Under the pieces are notes generated by a model. The model was not told the DNA's origin. It saw only the letters and a list, made by a program, of their open reading frames with translations, and made no database searches. Position numbers and translations under genes: made by a program. From Oncomelania hupensis (taxonomy: Eukaryota > Mollusca > Gastropoda > Littorinimorpha > Pomatiopsidae), in assembly GCA_036898135.1 (NCBI GenBank), contig CM072527.1:28785055-28849054 (forward strand): a stretch of 64,000 nt of DNA, in the 5' to 3' direction. Shown piece by piece: positions 21,711 to 30,471 of the stretch; positions within the stretch are counted from its first letter, which is position 1, and each line of letters opens with the position of its first letter.

Positions 21711-22033
21711 TTGAATGAAGAAAAATCTAAATATTTACCCTGCGGTGCCAGAATTCAGCTAAAACTGATCAAACGCTGAGGAACAACTCATTTTCCTGGC
21801 CCAACCACATCAGACATCAGCATCAAGCTAAACTGTTGTTGGCCTCCCATAGAATAAGTTGACTCGGAGCTTGGGTAAAATCCTCCCTGTCCAGTCTAGA
21901 TCTTTCTCCCAACTGATTCTTCCGACAGTTATCCTAACCGATTTCGCCTCAATTCCATTTCACCTAGGCTACCACACTTTCATCATTAGAACAGCCAATG
22001 AAAACATCACAACGCAAAAAAAATACTATCACC
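21711..22033. other. intron sequence, nothing recognised
   Basis: No coding similarity or repeat terminus seen. It ends with the TCACC target-site copy at 22029-22033 of the Gypsy insertion. Confidence 0.5.
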
Positions 22034-23670
22034 TGTCACGAAGAAAGGGATTTGGGGGAAGGGGGTAAGCTCTTAATCTCTAGCGCTGTGTTGTCTCCTT
22101 TGATAGACTAACGTGCGATGACATTCCAGAGATTAAAGCAAGGCCAAATTAATAAGTGATAAATAGAGTAAAGACGAGAAGGAAAAGTAAATGTACTAGT
22201 TAAGAAATTCACAGTCAAAGGCCAGTCAAGGGAATTGCGATTTCTGTAACTATCTACTTTTAATAATTGAAAAGGGGGAGTCTAGGTCAAATTGTTCTAT
22301 AGTGATTCATTGGCGTGGCGTCCCTAGTACTGAGTAGTCCGGTGATATTCGGGAAAGTCAATCTTATGGGTACTAGAGCTATCGTAGACTGATCACATCA
22401 CAGGGTGAGAGAGTATCTGTATGGGGGCCAGAGTTTCTGTGATAATCTGGCGAGAGGGGGGTCTCTCAGGCTTAGGCACTTAGCTGTGGACTGCAGTGCG
22501 GCGATTTGTCCAGGATCCTCTGGATGGCTTGCCAGTGATGGTGCAAGCGTGGTTGGAGAGATGCAGGTCGGTGGTCACGCGGGGATGACTCACGGATCAC
22601 GAGTGCTAGTGGTGTTGTTGTGTTGTGGTACAGGCGTTGAACTTGGCTTACGTGGCTAGCCGGTTCAGAAATTGCGAAGTCCCAAATCACGCGTCTCATT
22701 GACCTCCCGGGTTGTTGGGGGCCTGCAGCGGGTCAGCGATTGGGAGATGATACCAGTCCGGGGCGATGCGTCCGGCACAGGAACCCGTCTGCAACGTGTA
22801 CAGACGCTGTATCAGCTGGGGATAGGGATAATGCGAATTCCGGGCCTGTTGTACAGTCACCCTTCTCAGAATTCAAATTGGTGTGACCGGTCAAGAGTTG
22901 AATCAGTGCACATACCAACAGTCAAACAATGCTACTAGATTTACTGGGCCAAAGTGGAGGTTACTGGCAGCCACTAGTAAAAGTACATTCGGCGCATTTA
23001 GGATGGGGATGGCAACAGGGCGAATATTTATACATCGGGAGGCATGGGGGAAAGCAATAATAGGGGTACAGGACAAATGGGTTGTAGGTCTGGGCCGTAC
23101 TTGGGATTCTAATCTATAGGGAGGGGGTAGCATGGCATGGGATATTTATACATGGGGCAACGGAGTATACAAGCATAAATTCAAACACGTCATGAATGAT
23201 GTATAAGGTGGAAAGTATGTGCAAGGGAGAAAACACAAGTCCTAGCAGTACATCAAAGCAAAATTATAAACATGGACATACATACTGACAGGACGCATGA
23301 ACATGATGGCGAACGGCAGGTGATGGGGTTGCTATATGACAACGAGTAAATTCCCTCTCTTACCTTGGTTTAAGACGGGTGGAAGCACAAGGATACTGAC
23401 GAAACTCAGAGGTCGCTCGGTGATGGCGGCGTGGATTCGAACAGGTTGTGACTTCGAGGCAGGGAAGTTAGCATCTGACACTAAGCCTTGGTCAGTAGCA
23501 GACTTTAAGGCGATCCTGGGGGCGGGGCTTAAGAGACTGTGCGAGCCTGCTAGGTAGTGATGGCTGGTCAAGAGGAATGATGGCCGGTTTGAAGCGATCG
23601 TCGCTGGCTGTGCGGGGTGGTCGAATGGTTGCAGCCGGGCCTCAGGGGTGCAATTGTCCGCCTCGTCACA
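22034..23670 (-). repeat. 3' LTR of the Gmr1-like element
   Basis: 1637 bp, ending in inverted TGTGACGA/TCGTGACA-type termini (reads TGTCACGAAG...CTCGTCACA on the + strand). Same length as the 5' LTR. Differences by eye at 22280 (G vs A at 29076), 23210 (G vs A at 30006) and 23440 (A vs G at 30236). No recognisable gene inside; short mirrored ORFs in both LTRs are not coding. Confidence 0.95.
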
Positions 23671-23690
23671 GAGGCCCCCCCAAGGAAAAA
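23671..23690 (-). promoter_or_regulatory. polypurine tract
   Basis: In the element's orientation, a purine run with seven G residues (CCTTGGGGGGGCCTC) abuts the 3' LTR. This is the usual site and composition of the plus-strand primer in Ty3/Gypsy elements. Confidence 0.8.
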
Positions 23691-23859
23691 GGCGAGGACG
23701 TAGGACTCGACGAAGGCGCGGCCAATCAGCTCTGAGGTCGGCTGCCGGGTGCGACGATGGGTTGTGATGATCCGGGTGATGCGGGGCGATGCAGGGTTCC
23801 GGGTACGGTAGCGGATGCCCAAGGCTGGGGTCCGCGGAGCTGCCGGGTTTCGGCTACGG

Positions 23860-26800
23860 TTAGTGGGCGGCGGCAGGAATGAAGGCTGGGGCGTCGGCCC
23901 TCAGGGGCGACTCGATGGAGTCGGTGGTGGGGTGACGGCTGAGGAAGTCTGCGCCGTGGTTGTCTTTTCCAGGGATGTGTTCCAGCTGGAAAGAGTATGC
24001 CTGGAGCAGCAGAGCCCACCTCATTAGCCGGGCGTTGAGCGATTTGGATGTCGCCAGGAAGGAGAGCGGCTGATGATCCACTTGGACTGTAAAGTGCGAA
24101 CCGTAGAGATACAGTTGGAACTTCTGGACTGCCCAGACGAGGGCGAGACACTCCTTCTCCGAGGTGGCGTAGTTTTGTTCGGCCGGCTTGAGTTTCCGGC
24201 TGGCGTACGCGACGGGGAAGAGCGTCGGGGCGTCCGAGGAGTCCCGTTGGAGCAGAACGGCTCCGAGGCCTACGTCGCTGGCGTCTGTGCGCAGGACGAA
24301 GGGTTGTCCGTGGTTGGGGAGTCGTAGGACTGGCTGGGACGTCAGCTTGTCCTTGAGCTCCTGGAAGGCAGCTTCGCATTGCGGGGTCCGGATGACTCGG
24401 TCCGGTGCGGTTTTCCGGGTCAGGCTTGATAGTGGCGCGGCGATCCCGTTGTAGCCGGGTACAAACTTCTGATAGAAGCCACTCAGTCCCAGGAAGGACT
24501 GAACATCTTTCTTGGTCTTGGGGCGTGGCGCGTCTCGAAGGCGCTGGACGGTCTTTTCCAGAGGCCGGAGCTGTCCACGGCTGATGGTGTGGCCAAGAAA
24601 TTCCAGCTCTTGATAGCCGAACTGGCATTTGGTCGGCCGGGCAGTAAGGCCAGCTTCTCTGAGGCGGCGCAAGAGTTGGCGCACCACTCGCAGGTGCTCC
24701 TCCCATGTCTCCGTTGCGACGAGTATGTCGTCCATAAAAGAGTGTATGAACGGACAGTGGAGGGGGTCCAACAGCTTCCGCATCATCGTGCTGAAAATAC
24801 TTGGGGCATTGTGCAGACCAAACGGCAGAACGTTGAATTCGTAGTGGCCGTCCATCGTGCTGAAGGCTAGGTACTGGCGGGATGAAGGGTGCACGGGAAT
24901 CTGATAAAAGCCTTTGCTCAGATCCACCCTGGAGAAGTATCGGGCGGATTGTAGCTTTGCGAACAAGTCCGTGGGGTCGGATAGGGGTCCGGGCACGAAC
25001 TGGGTTACAAGGTTCAACTGCCGGAAGTCGATACAGAGGCGATGTTCTCCGCTGGGCTTCCGTGATAGAACTATTCCTGCGCTGTAGGGGGAACGGGAGG
25101 GAGCGATGACTCCGGCTTGTAGCAGAGCCTCTACTTCCGTTCTTACTACTTGCTGCTGGGAAAGTGGGACGGGGTAAGGTTTCTGGCGGACGGGAGTGGG
25201 GTCCGTCAGGGTTAGTCGAACTTCTTCCAGGTCCGTCCTCCCAGGAATGTCGGTGAGGACTTCCCTGTGTTCTGCTACGATGGCGCGTAGCTGGTGTTGC
25301 TGGCCGGCGGGAAGTGAGGGGTCCAGAGAGACGTCCCGGAAGGATTCCTTCCCTTTTAGTGGAAATTCGGCGACGCCGGTCTCTGTGCCATCCACTTCGA
25401 CGGCCAGCGCGACCGTGAGTAGTGAGTGGGAGTCTGGGGCGGGTGCAGGTTGCTCCAGGTACCGCTTGAGCAGATTGATGTGGTGGGTCCTGGGTTTTCC
25501 GCCTACCTCGATGCGGTAGGTGGTGCGCGAGAGCTTCTCGAGCACCGGGTAGGGTCCCTGCCAAGCTATGTCTAGCTTGTTCGTGCCGCTGGGGAGAAGC
25601 AGTAGGACTTGGTCTCCTACCTGTAGCTCTCGGTCCCGGGCGCGGCGGTTGTGGTAGCGGGCTTGTCGCTCTCTCGCCTTCTTCAGGTTGGCGGAGGCGG
25701 CTTTCCATGTTGCCTTGAGGGTTTCTTGTAGCTTCGTGACGTATTTTGTAGCGTCGACCGGTGCCTCGTCCAGTTTGGCGTCGGTCCAGCTACGTCGTAA
25801 GGCGGCTAGTGGTCCGGAAAGGGGTCTTCCGAAAAGCAGCGTGGAAGGCGTGTATCCGGTGGAGGTGTGCGGGGTCCCTCGATACGCGAAGAGCGCTGAC
25901 GCGACGTATGTGTCCCACGCTTCCGGCTGTTCGTCGGCGATCTTGCGGATAATCGAGATAAGTGTCCCGTTTAGGCGCTCGACCTGTCCGTTGCTAGCGG
26001 GGTGGTAGGGTGGAGTCCGGATATGGCGGATGCGGAGTAGTTGAAAAACCTCCTGCATAAGTTTTCCGGTGAACTGGGACCCGTTGTCGGTCAGGATGTT
26101 GTCCGGGAATCCGACTCGAGTGAATATGGTGACGAGCGCGTCGGCGACTCGGGCGGCGTCGATCTTCGGTAGAGGAACGGCTTCGCACCACATCGAGCAG
26201 GCGTCGACGAGGGTTAGTAGGTACTGGTTCCGCTTCTTGGTCCGCGGGAGGGGTCCTACAATGTCAACAGCCACTCGCTGGAAGGGCGTTCCGACAACGA
26301 CGGTGGGGCTGATAGTGACCGGGACGGTGTGATGGCGGGGCGAGTATCGCTGGCACTGGCTACAGGACTTGACGTAGCGCTTCACGTCATCGGTCATCCC
26401 GGGCCAGTGATATTGAGCGCTGATGCGTAGAGTGGTCGCTCCTATGCCCATATGTCCGCTTAGGGGCATGCTATGGCCAAGCTCCAGGACTTGGGGGCGA
26501 AGTGTCGCAGGCACGACTAGTTGAGTATGGTCGTCCTTCTGGCGGAAGAGGAGTCCGTCTTCGACGAAAAAGTCCCCGGACTTGGGTGGAGTGCGTGCGG
26601 CGGGAAGCTTTCCGTAGCACTTGCGGAGGGTGACGTCGCTTTCTTGGGCCTTCCGGATCTGTTCCGGCATCTGGTTGGGTATCGGGGGTGGAGTCGCGGC
26701 TGTTTTCGCCTGTGCGCGCGTCTGGACGGCGGCCATCGATTCCACAGGCTGGGGCGGCATCCCCAAGAAAACGTATCGGCATCCTAAAATTAAGTCGTAC

Positions 26801-27855
26801 AGGGGCTGGTCCATTACTGCAGCTTGAATGGTCCCCGTTACGTATCGGCTGGTGACTTGGATCCGGGCTATAGGGAGCGTGGTGCTGGGTTGGGACGCGT
26901 CGGCCAACTTCAGGGTGATAGTCTCGCCGGTCAGGTCTTGTTCCCTGATGAGCGAGCGGCGGACGACGGCGTCGAAGGTAAGTCCAGTGTCGTAAAGACA
27001 GTGGGCTGGGCGATCGTTGACTGTCACTTGCTCGGTGACGGCCGGTCGATCGGCGGGAGTAGCGACGGGGGTGACAGGGGTCCCGTCGGGGGTAACTTGG
27101 CGTAGGGCTAGTACGGTACCTTGTTTGCGACGCTGGTCGCTGATGCGTCGAAAACATTTCTCCCGGGTGTGTCCTCTGCGTTGGCAGTAGCCGCAGTAGA
27201 GCTCTGTGCTCCGCTTCCCTGGCTCTGCTGTGGGGGTTGGGCGTCCTTTGGGCGGCGGTGGACGGTGGTTCGCCGGCGGGACTGGCCGGCGAGGCGGGTG
27301 GCGGGTATCTGGCGACGAGGGTGCGGGGGGATCACGGCGAGGCTGTCTGTCGTCGGGATGGGCGGTGAGGTATCGATCCGCGACGATGATCAAGTCTTCA
27401 AGGCGAGCGGCGCTTTGTTCGGCGGCGAATGTCCGGAGTTCCGCCGGCATTGTGCCTCGGAGTTGCTCGGCGAGCATCAACTCTAGTAATCCGTCATAGG
27501 TCCTGGGTTCGTCCGTTTGCTCAATCCATTTATCCCGTAGCGTAGCTAGACGGTCGGCAAACAGCGTGAACTTCTCCCCTCTCTCTCTCCGGGAGTTCCG
27601 GAAACTCTTGCGATAGTGCTCCCCTGAGAGCTCAAAGCCATGTAGTAGGGCTCTCTTGAGGGCGGGATAGTCTCCCTCCTCGGAAGTCGGTGTCTTGGCC
27701 AGAATCTCATAAGCCTTTCCCTTGAGGCCATGACTGAGCTTGCGATACCAGAACTGGGGGTCAAGACCGTTTTCTCTCGCGACTCGCTCGAATCGGGCGA
27801 GATAGACTTCAATTGTTTCGTCCCGTTCGACGAATGGGTCCAGGGGGAAGTTCAT
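23860..27855 (-). CDS. gag-pol polyprotein, Gmr1-like (CA-NC-PR-INT-RT-RH)
   Basis: A 1331-residue open frame. In order: capsid with a SCAN-like C-terminal half (about 1-170), a CCHC knuckle (C221, C224, H229, C234), a retropepsin with DTG at 289-291, an HHCC zinc module (H461, H468, C498, C501), an integrase core with D531, D590 and E626 (35 residues between the last two, as in DD35E enzymes), and a GPY module (G767-Y769). The RT follows, with CIDFRQLN at 941-948, D978 and active site FMDD at 1040-1043, then RNase H with D1191, E1233/E1235, D1260 and D1303. Integrase lies before RT. All catalytic residues expected for the families are present. The N-terminus chosen is the first Met; the preceding ORF probably supplies the true N-terminus. 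Proteolytic processing is inferred. Confidence 0.95.
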   Translation of the reverse strand: MNFPLDPFVERDETIEVYLARFERVARENGLDPQFWYRKLSHGLKGKAYEILAKTPTSEEGDYPALKRALLHGFELSGEHYRKSFRNSRRERGEKFTLFADRLATLRDKWIEQTDEPRTYDGLLELMLAEQLRGTMPAELRTFAAEQSAARLEDLIIVADRYLTAHPDDRQPRRDPPAPSSPDTRHPPRRPVPPANHRPPPPKGRPTPTAEPGKRSTELYCGYCQRRGHTREKCFRRISDQRRKQGTVLALRQVTPDGTPVTPVATPADRPAVTEQVTVNDRPAHCLYDTGLTFDAVVRRSLIREQDLTGETITLKLADASQPSTTLPIARIQVTSRYVTGTIQAAVMDQPLYDLILGCRYVFLGMPPQPVESMAAVQTRAQAKTAATPPPIPNQMPEQIRKAQESDVTLRKCYGKLPAARTPPKSGDFFVEDGLLFRQKDDHTQLVVPATLRPQVLELGHSMPLSGHMGIGATTLRISAQYHWPGMTDDVKRYVKSCSQCQRYSPRHHTVPVTISPTVVVGTPFQRVAVDIVGPLPRTKKRNQYLLTLVDACSMWCEAVPLPKIDAARVADALVTIFTRVGFPDNILTDNGSQFTGKLMQEVFQLLRIRHIRTPPYHPASNGQVERLNGTLISIIRKIADEQPEAWDTYVASALFAYRGTPHTSTGYTPSTLLFGRPLSGPLAALRRSWTDAKLDEAPVDATKYVTKLQETLKATWKAASANLKKARERQARYHNRRARDRELQVGDQVLLLLPSGTNKLDIAWQGPYPVLEKLSRTTYRIEVGGKPRTHHINLLKRYLEQPAPAPDSHSLLTVALAVEVDGTETGVAEFPLKGKESFRDVSLDPSLPAGQQHQLRAIVAEHREVLTDIPGRTDLEEVRLTLTDPTPVRQKPYPVPLSQQQVVRTEVEALLQAGVIAPSRSPYSAGIVLSRKPSGEHRLCIDFRQLNLVTQFVPGPLSDPTDLFAKLQSARYFSRVDLSKGFYQIPVHPSSRQYLAFSTMDGHYEFNVLPFGLHNAPSIFSTMMRKLLDPLHCPFIHSFMDDILVATETWEEHLRVVRQLLRRLREAGLTARPTKCQFGYQELEFLGHTISRGQLRPLEKTVQRLRDAPRPKTKKDVQSFLGLSGFYQKFVPGYNGIAAPLSSLTRKTAPDRVIRTPQCEAAFQELKDKLTSQPVLRLPNHGQPFVLRTDASDVGLGAVLLQRDSSDAPTLFPVAYASRKLKPAEQNYATSEKECLALVWAVQKFQLYLYGSHFTVQVDHQPLSFLATSKSLNARLMRWALLLQAYSFQLEHIPGKDNHGADFLSRHPTTDSIESPLRADAPAFIPAAAH

Positions 27856-28414
27856 CCCCGGAATCGGCGGGGGGGGGTGCGGGTATTCCGGCGCTGGTGG
27901 CGAAGCTGGGGGCGATGAGCGAATAGTCTTCGCTAGCCGGCGATGCGATCCCTAAATCGCGGCGGTCGCGCTCAAGTTGGAGGAGTGCTTGGCGCCGTTC
28001 GAGCTCCCTGTCTTTTCTCTTCTCTTCGAGTGCCGCGACCCTCTCGTCCTCCTCCTTCTTCCTTGCGGCGGCCCTCTCCTCCTCTGCTATTCTCTCTTTC
28101 GCCTCCTCTCTCCTCCGCTGGGCGGCCCTCTCCTCCTCTGCAAGCTTCTCCTTCGCCTCCTCTCTCCTCCGCTCGGCGGCCCGTTCCTCAGCGGCGAGGC
28201 GCTCTTTCTCCTCCTCCTTCTTCAGTGCCGCTGCTCTTTCTTCCTCCTGCCTCTTCGCATCTCGCTCTTTGGCCCTCTCCTCCCTCTTCACCTTTTCCTC
28301 TGCCACGTCAGCCTCCACGTTCGCCAAGACGTAGTCTTTGAGTTCGGTGCCGGCGAGCCCTAAGCTCTCGCCAATACTCTTGTACTTAAGAGCAAGCTCT
28401 CCCCGGTCGGCCAT
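27809..28414 (-). CDS. coiled-coil N-terminal Gag segment
   Basis: 201 residues. A short globular start (MADRGELALKYKSIGESLGL) leads into about 110 residues of Arg/Glu/Ala-rich heptad-like coiled coil made of near-repeats (EERAAERRREEAKEK and variants), then a Pro-rich end. It overlaps the long ORF by 47 bases in the +1 frame. The related element at 47712-48344 has the same coiled coil and the capsid in a single frame. That suggests these 201 residues are the N-terminal part of Gag, separated here at a nine-G run (27869-27877). Whether this is a natural shift, a mutation or an assembly error cannot be told from one copy. The coiled coil is likely to mediate Gag assembly (inference). Confidence 0.85.
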   Translation of the reverse strand: MADRGELALKYKSIGESLGLAGTELKDYVLANVEADVAEEKVKREERAKERDAKRQEEERAAALKKEEEKERLAAEERAAERRREEAKEKLAEEERAAQRRREEAKERIAEEERAAARKKEEDERVAALEEKRKDRELERRQALLQLERDRRDLGIASPASEDYSLIAPSFATSAGIPAPPPADSGDELPPGPIRRTGRNN

Positions 28415-28829
28415 GGTAAGAGAGGTAACTTACCCTGCAAAAGGTCCTAACCGGAATGAGGGGCGCACACGAGGGGTATACTGACGGAAAACAGGGGGGT
28501 GGGCTGGATGAGCTAAGATGAATCTGCAAAGGGGCGAATACAACACAACCACAAAGACAAAATGCAATCAATCAAAAAATCACAAAAAATGAATGCAAGA
28601 AAAAAGCCTGTTGAGAGATCACCACTCGGGAAAACCAGTGAGGGACCTATGGGGCTATGCTAACTACTACTAGGCCTAGTGGGCTGGGTCCTATCTATAC
28701 TGGGCGGGGGTGGAAATCTAGCTAAGTCCTAAGTCTAGTCAAGTTGGGATGGGAGCCTAAGTCTTCTTGTCTCGTCGGTTGGAGGGGGAAACCTAAGTCT
28801 TCTGGTCTCGTCGGGGTCGCCAAAATTAA
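28415..28829 (-). other. leader between 5' LTR and Gag
   Basis: 415 bp without a long frame. In the element's direction it starts at the primer-binding site. A 23-bp motif (CCTAAGTCTTCT then T/G and GTCTCGTCGG on the + strand) occurs twice, at 28756-28778 and 28792-28814; the second copy overlaps the primer site. Confidence 0.7.
28804..28822 (-). promoter_or_regulatory. primer-binding site
   Basis: In the element's direction TGGCGACCCCGACGAGACC starts 7 bases inside the 5' LTR. It begins with TGG, complementary to the CCA end of a tRNA. I cannot name the tRNA with confidence. Confidence 0.7.
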
Positions 28830-30466
28830 TGTCACGAAGAAAGGGATTTGGGGGAAGGGGGTAAGCTCTTAATCTCTAGCGCTGTGTTGTCTCCTTTGAT
28901 AGACTAACGTGCGATGACATTCCAGAGATTAAAGCAAGGCCAAATTAATAAGTGATAAATAGAGTAAAGACGAGAAGGAAAAGTAAATGTACTAGTTAAG
29001 AAATTCACAGTCAAAGGCCAGTCAAGGGAATTGCGATTTCTGTAACTATCTACTTTTAATAATTGAAAAGGGGGAATCTAGGTCAAATTGTTCTATAGTG
29101 ATTCATTGGCGTGGCGTCCCTAGTACTGAGTAGTCCGGTGATATTCGGGAAAGTCAATCTTATGGGTACTAGAGCTATCGTAGACTGATCACATCACAGG
29201 GTGAGAGAGTATCTGTATGGGGGCCAGAGTTTCTGTGATAATCTGGCGAGAGGGGGGTCTCTCAGGCTTAGGCACTTAGCTGTGGACTGCAGTGCGGCGA
29301 TTTGTCCAGGATCCTCTGGATGGCTTGCCAGTGATGGTGCAAGCGTGGTTGGAGAGATGCAGGTCGGTGGTCACGCGGGGATGACTCACGGATCACGAGT
29401 GCTAGTGGTGTTGTTGTGTTGTGGTACAGGCGTTGAACTTGGCTTACGTGGCTAGCCGGTTCAGAAATTGCGAAGTCCCAAATCACGCGTCTCATTGACC
29501 TCCCGGGTTGTTGGGGGCCTGCAGCGGGTCAGCGATTGGGAGATGATACCAGTCCGGGGCGATGCGTCCGGCACAGGAACCCGTCTGCAACGTGTACAGA
29601 CGCTGTATCAGCTGGGGATAGGGATAATGCGAATTCCGGGCCTGTTGTACAGTCACCCTTCTCAGAATTCAAATTGGTGTGACCGGTCAAGAGTTGAATC
29701 AGTGCACATACCAACAGTCAAACAATGCTACTAGATTTACTGGGCCAAAGTGGAGGTTACTGGCAGCCACTAGTAAAAGTACATTCGGCGCATTTAGGAT
29801 GGGGATGGCAACAGGGCGAATATTTATACATCGGGAGGCATGGGGGAAAGCAATAATAGGGGTACAGGACAAATGGGTTGTAGGTCTGGGCCGTACTTGG
29901 GATTCTAATCTATAGGGAGGGGGTAGCATGGCATGGGATATTTATACATGGGGCAACGGAGTATACAAGCATAAATTCAAACACGTCATGAATGATGTAT
30001 AAGGTAGAAAGTATGTGCAAGGGAGAAAACACAAGTCCTAGCAGTACATCAAAGCAAAATTATAAACATGGACATACATACTGACAGGACGCATGAACAT
30101 GATGGCGAACGGCAGGTGATGGGGTTGCTATATGACAACGAGTAAATTCCCTCTCTTACCTTGGTTTAAGACGGGTGGAAGCACAAGGATACTGACGAAA
30201 CTCAGAGGTCGCTCGGTGATGGCGGCGTGGATTCGGACAGGTTGTGACTTCGAGGCAGGGAAGTTAGCATCTGACACTAAGCCTTGGTCAGTAGCAGACT
30301 TTAAGGCGATCCTGGGGGCGGGGCTTAAGAGACTGTGCGAGCCTGCTAGGTAGTGATGGCTGGTCAAGAGGAATGATGGCCGGTTTGAAGCGATCGTCGC
30401 TGGCTGTGCGGGGTGGTCGAATGGTTGCAGCCGGGCCTCAGGGGTGCAATTGTCCGCCTCGTCACA
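28830..30466 (-). repeat. 5' LTR of the Gmr1-like element
   Basis: 1637 bp, practically identical to 22034-23670. It is expected to contain the element's promoter, but I could not single out a TATA box with confidence. Confidence 0.95.
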
Positions 30467-30471
30467 TCACC

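Larger units (their letters stand above)
22034..30466 (-). mobile_element. complete Ty3/Gypsy (Gmr1-like) LTR retrotransposon
   Basis: An 8433-bp element in the HRG1 intron, antisense to the host gene. It has two 1637-bp LTRs, a primer-binding site, a coiled-coil ORF, a long gag-pol ORF and a polypurine tract. The target-site duplication TCACC is at 22029-22033 and 30467-30471. The integrase domain precedes the reverse transcriptase, the arrangement of the Gmr1-like group of Ty3/Gypsy elements and of Ty1/copia, not of ordinary Ty3/Gypsy. The three LTR differences seen by eye and the long ORF say it inserted recently. The only open question for coding capacity is the frame step at 27869-27877. 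Confidence 0.95.

Noticed and set aside
22405..23119. Small ORFs repeated identically at 29201-29915
   Set aside because: They lie in the two LTRs and mirror each other because the LTRs are duplicates; no coding support.
23726..25708. 660-residue open frame on the minus strand
   Set aside because: It is a Pro/Arg/Ser-rich shadow of the gag-pol polyprotein in another frame, caused by GC-rich codons; no domain is visible.
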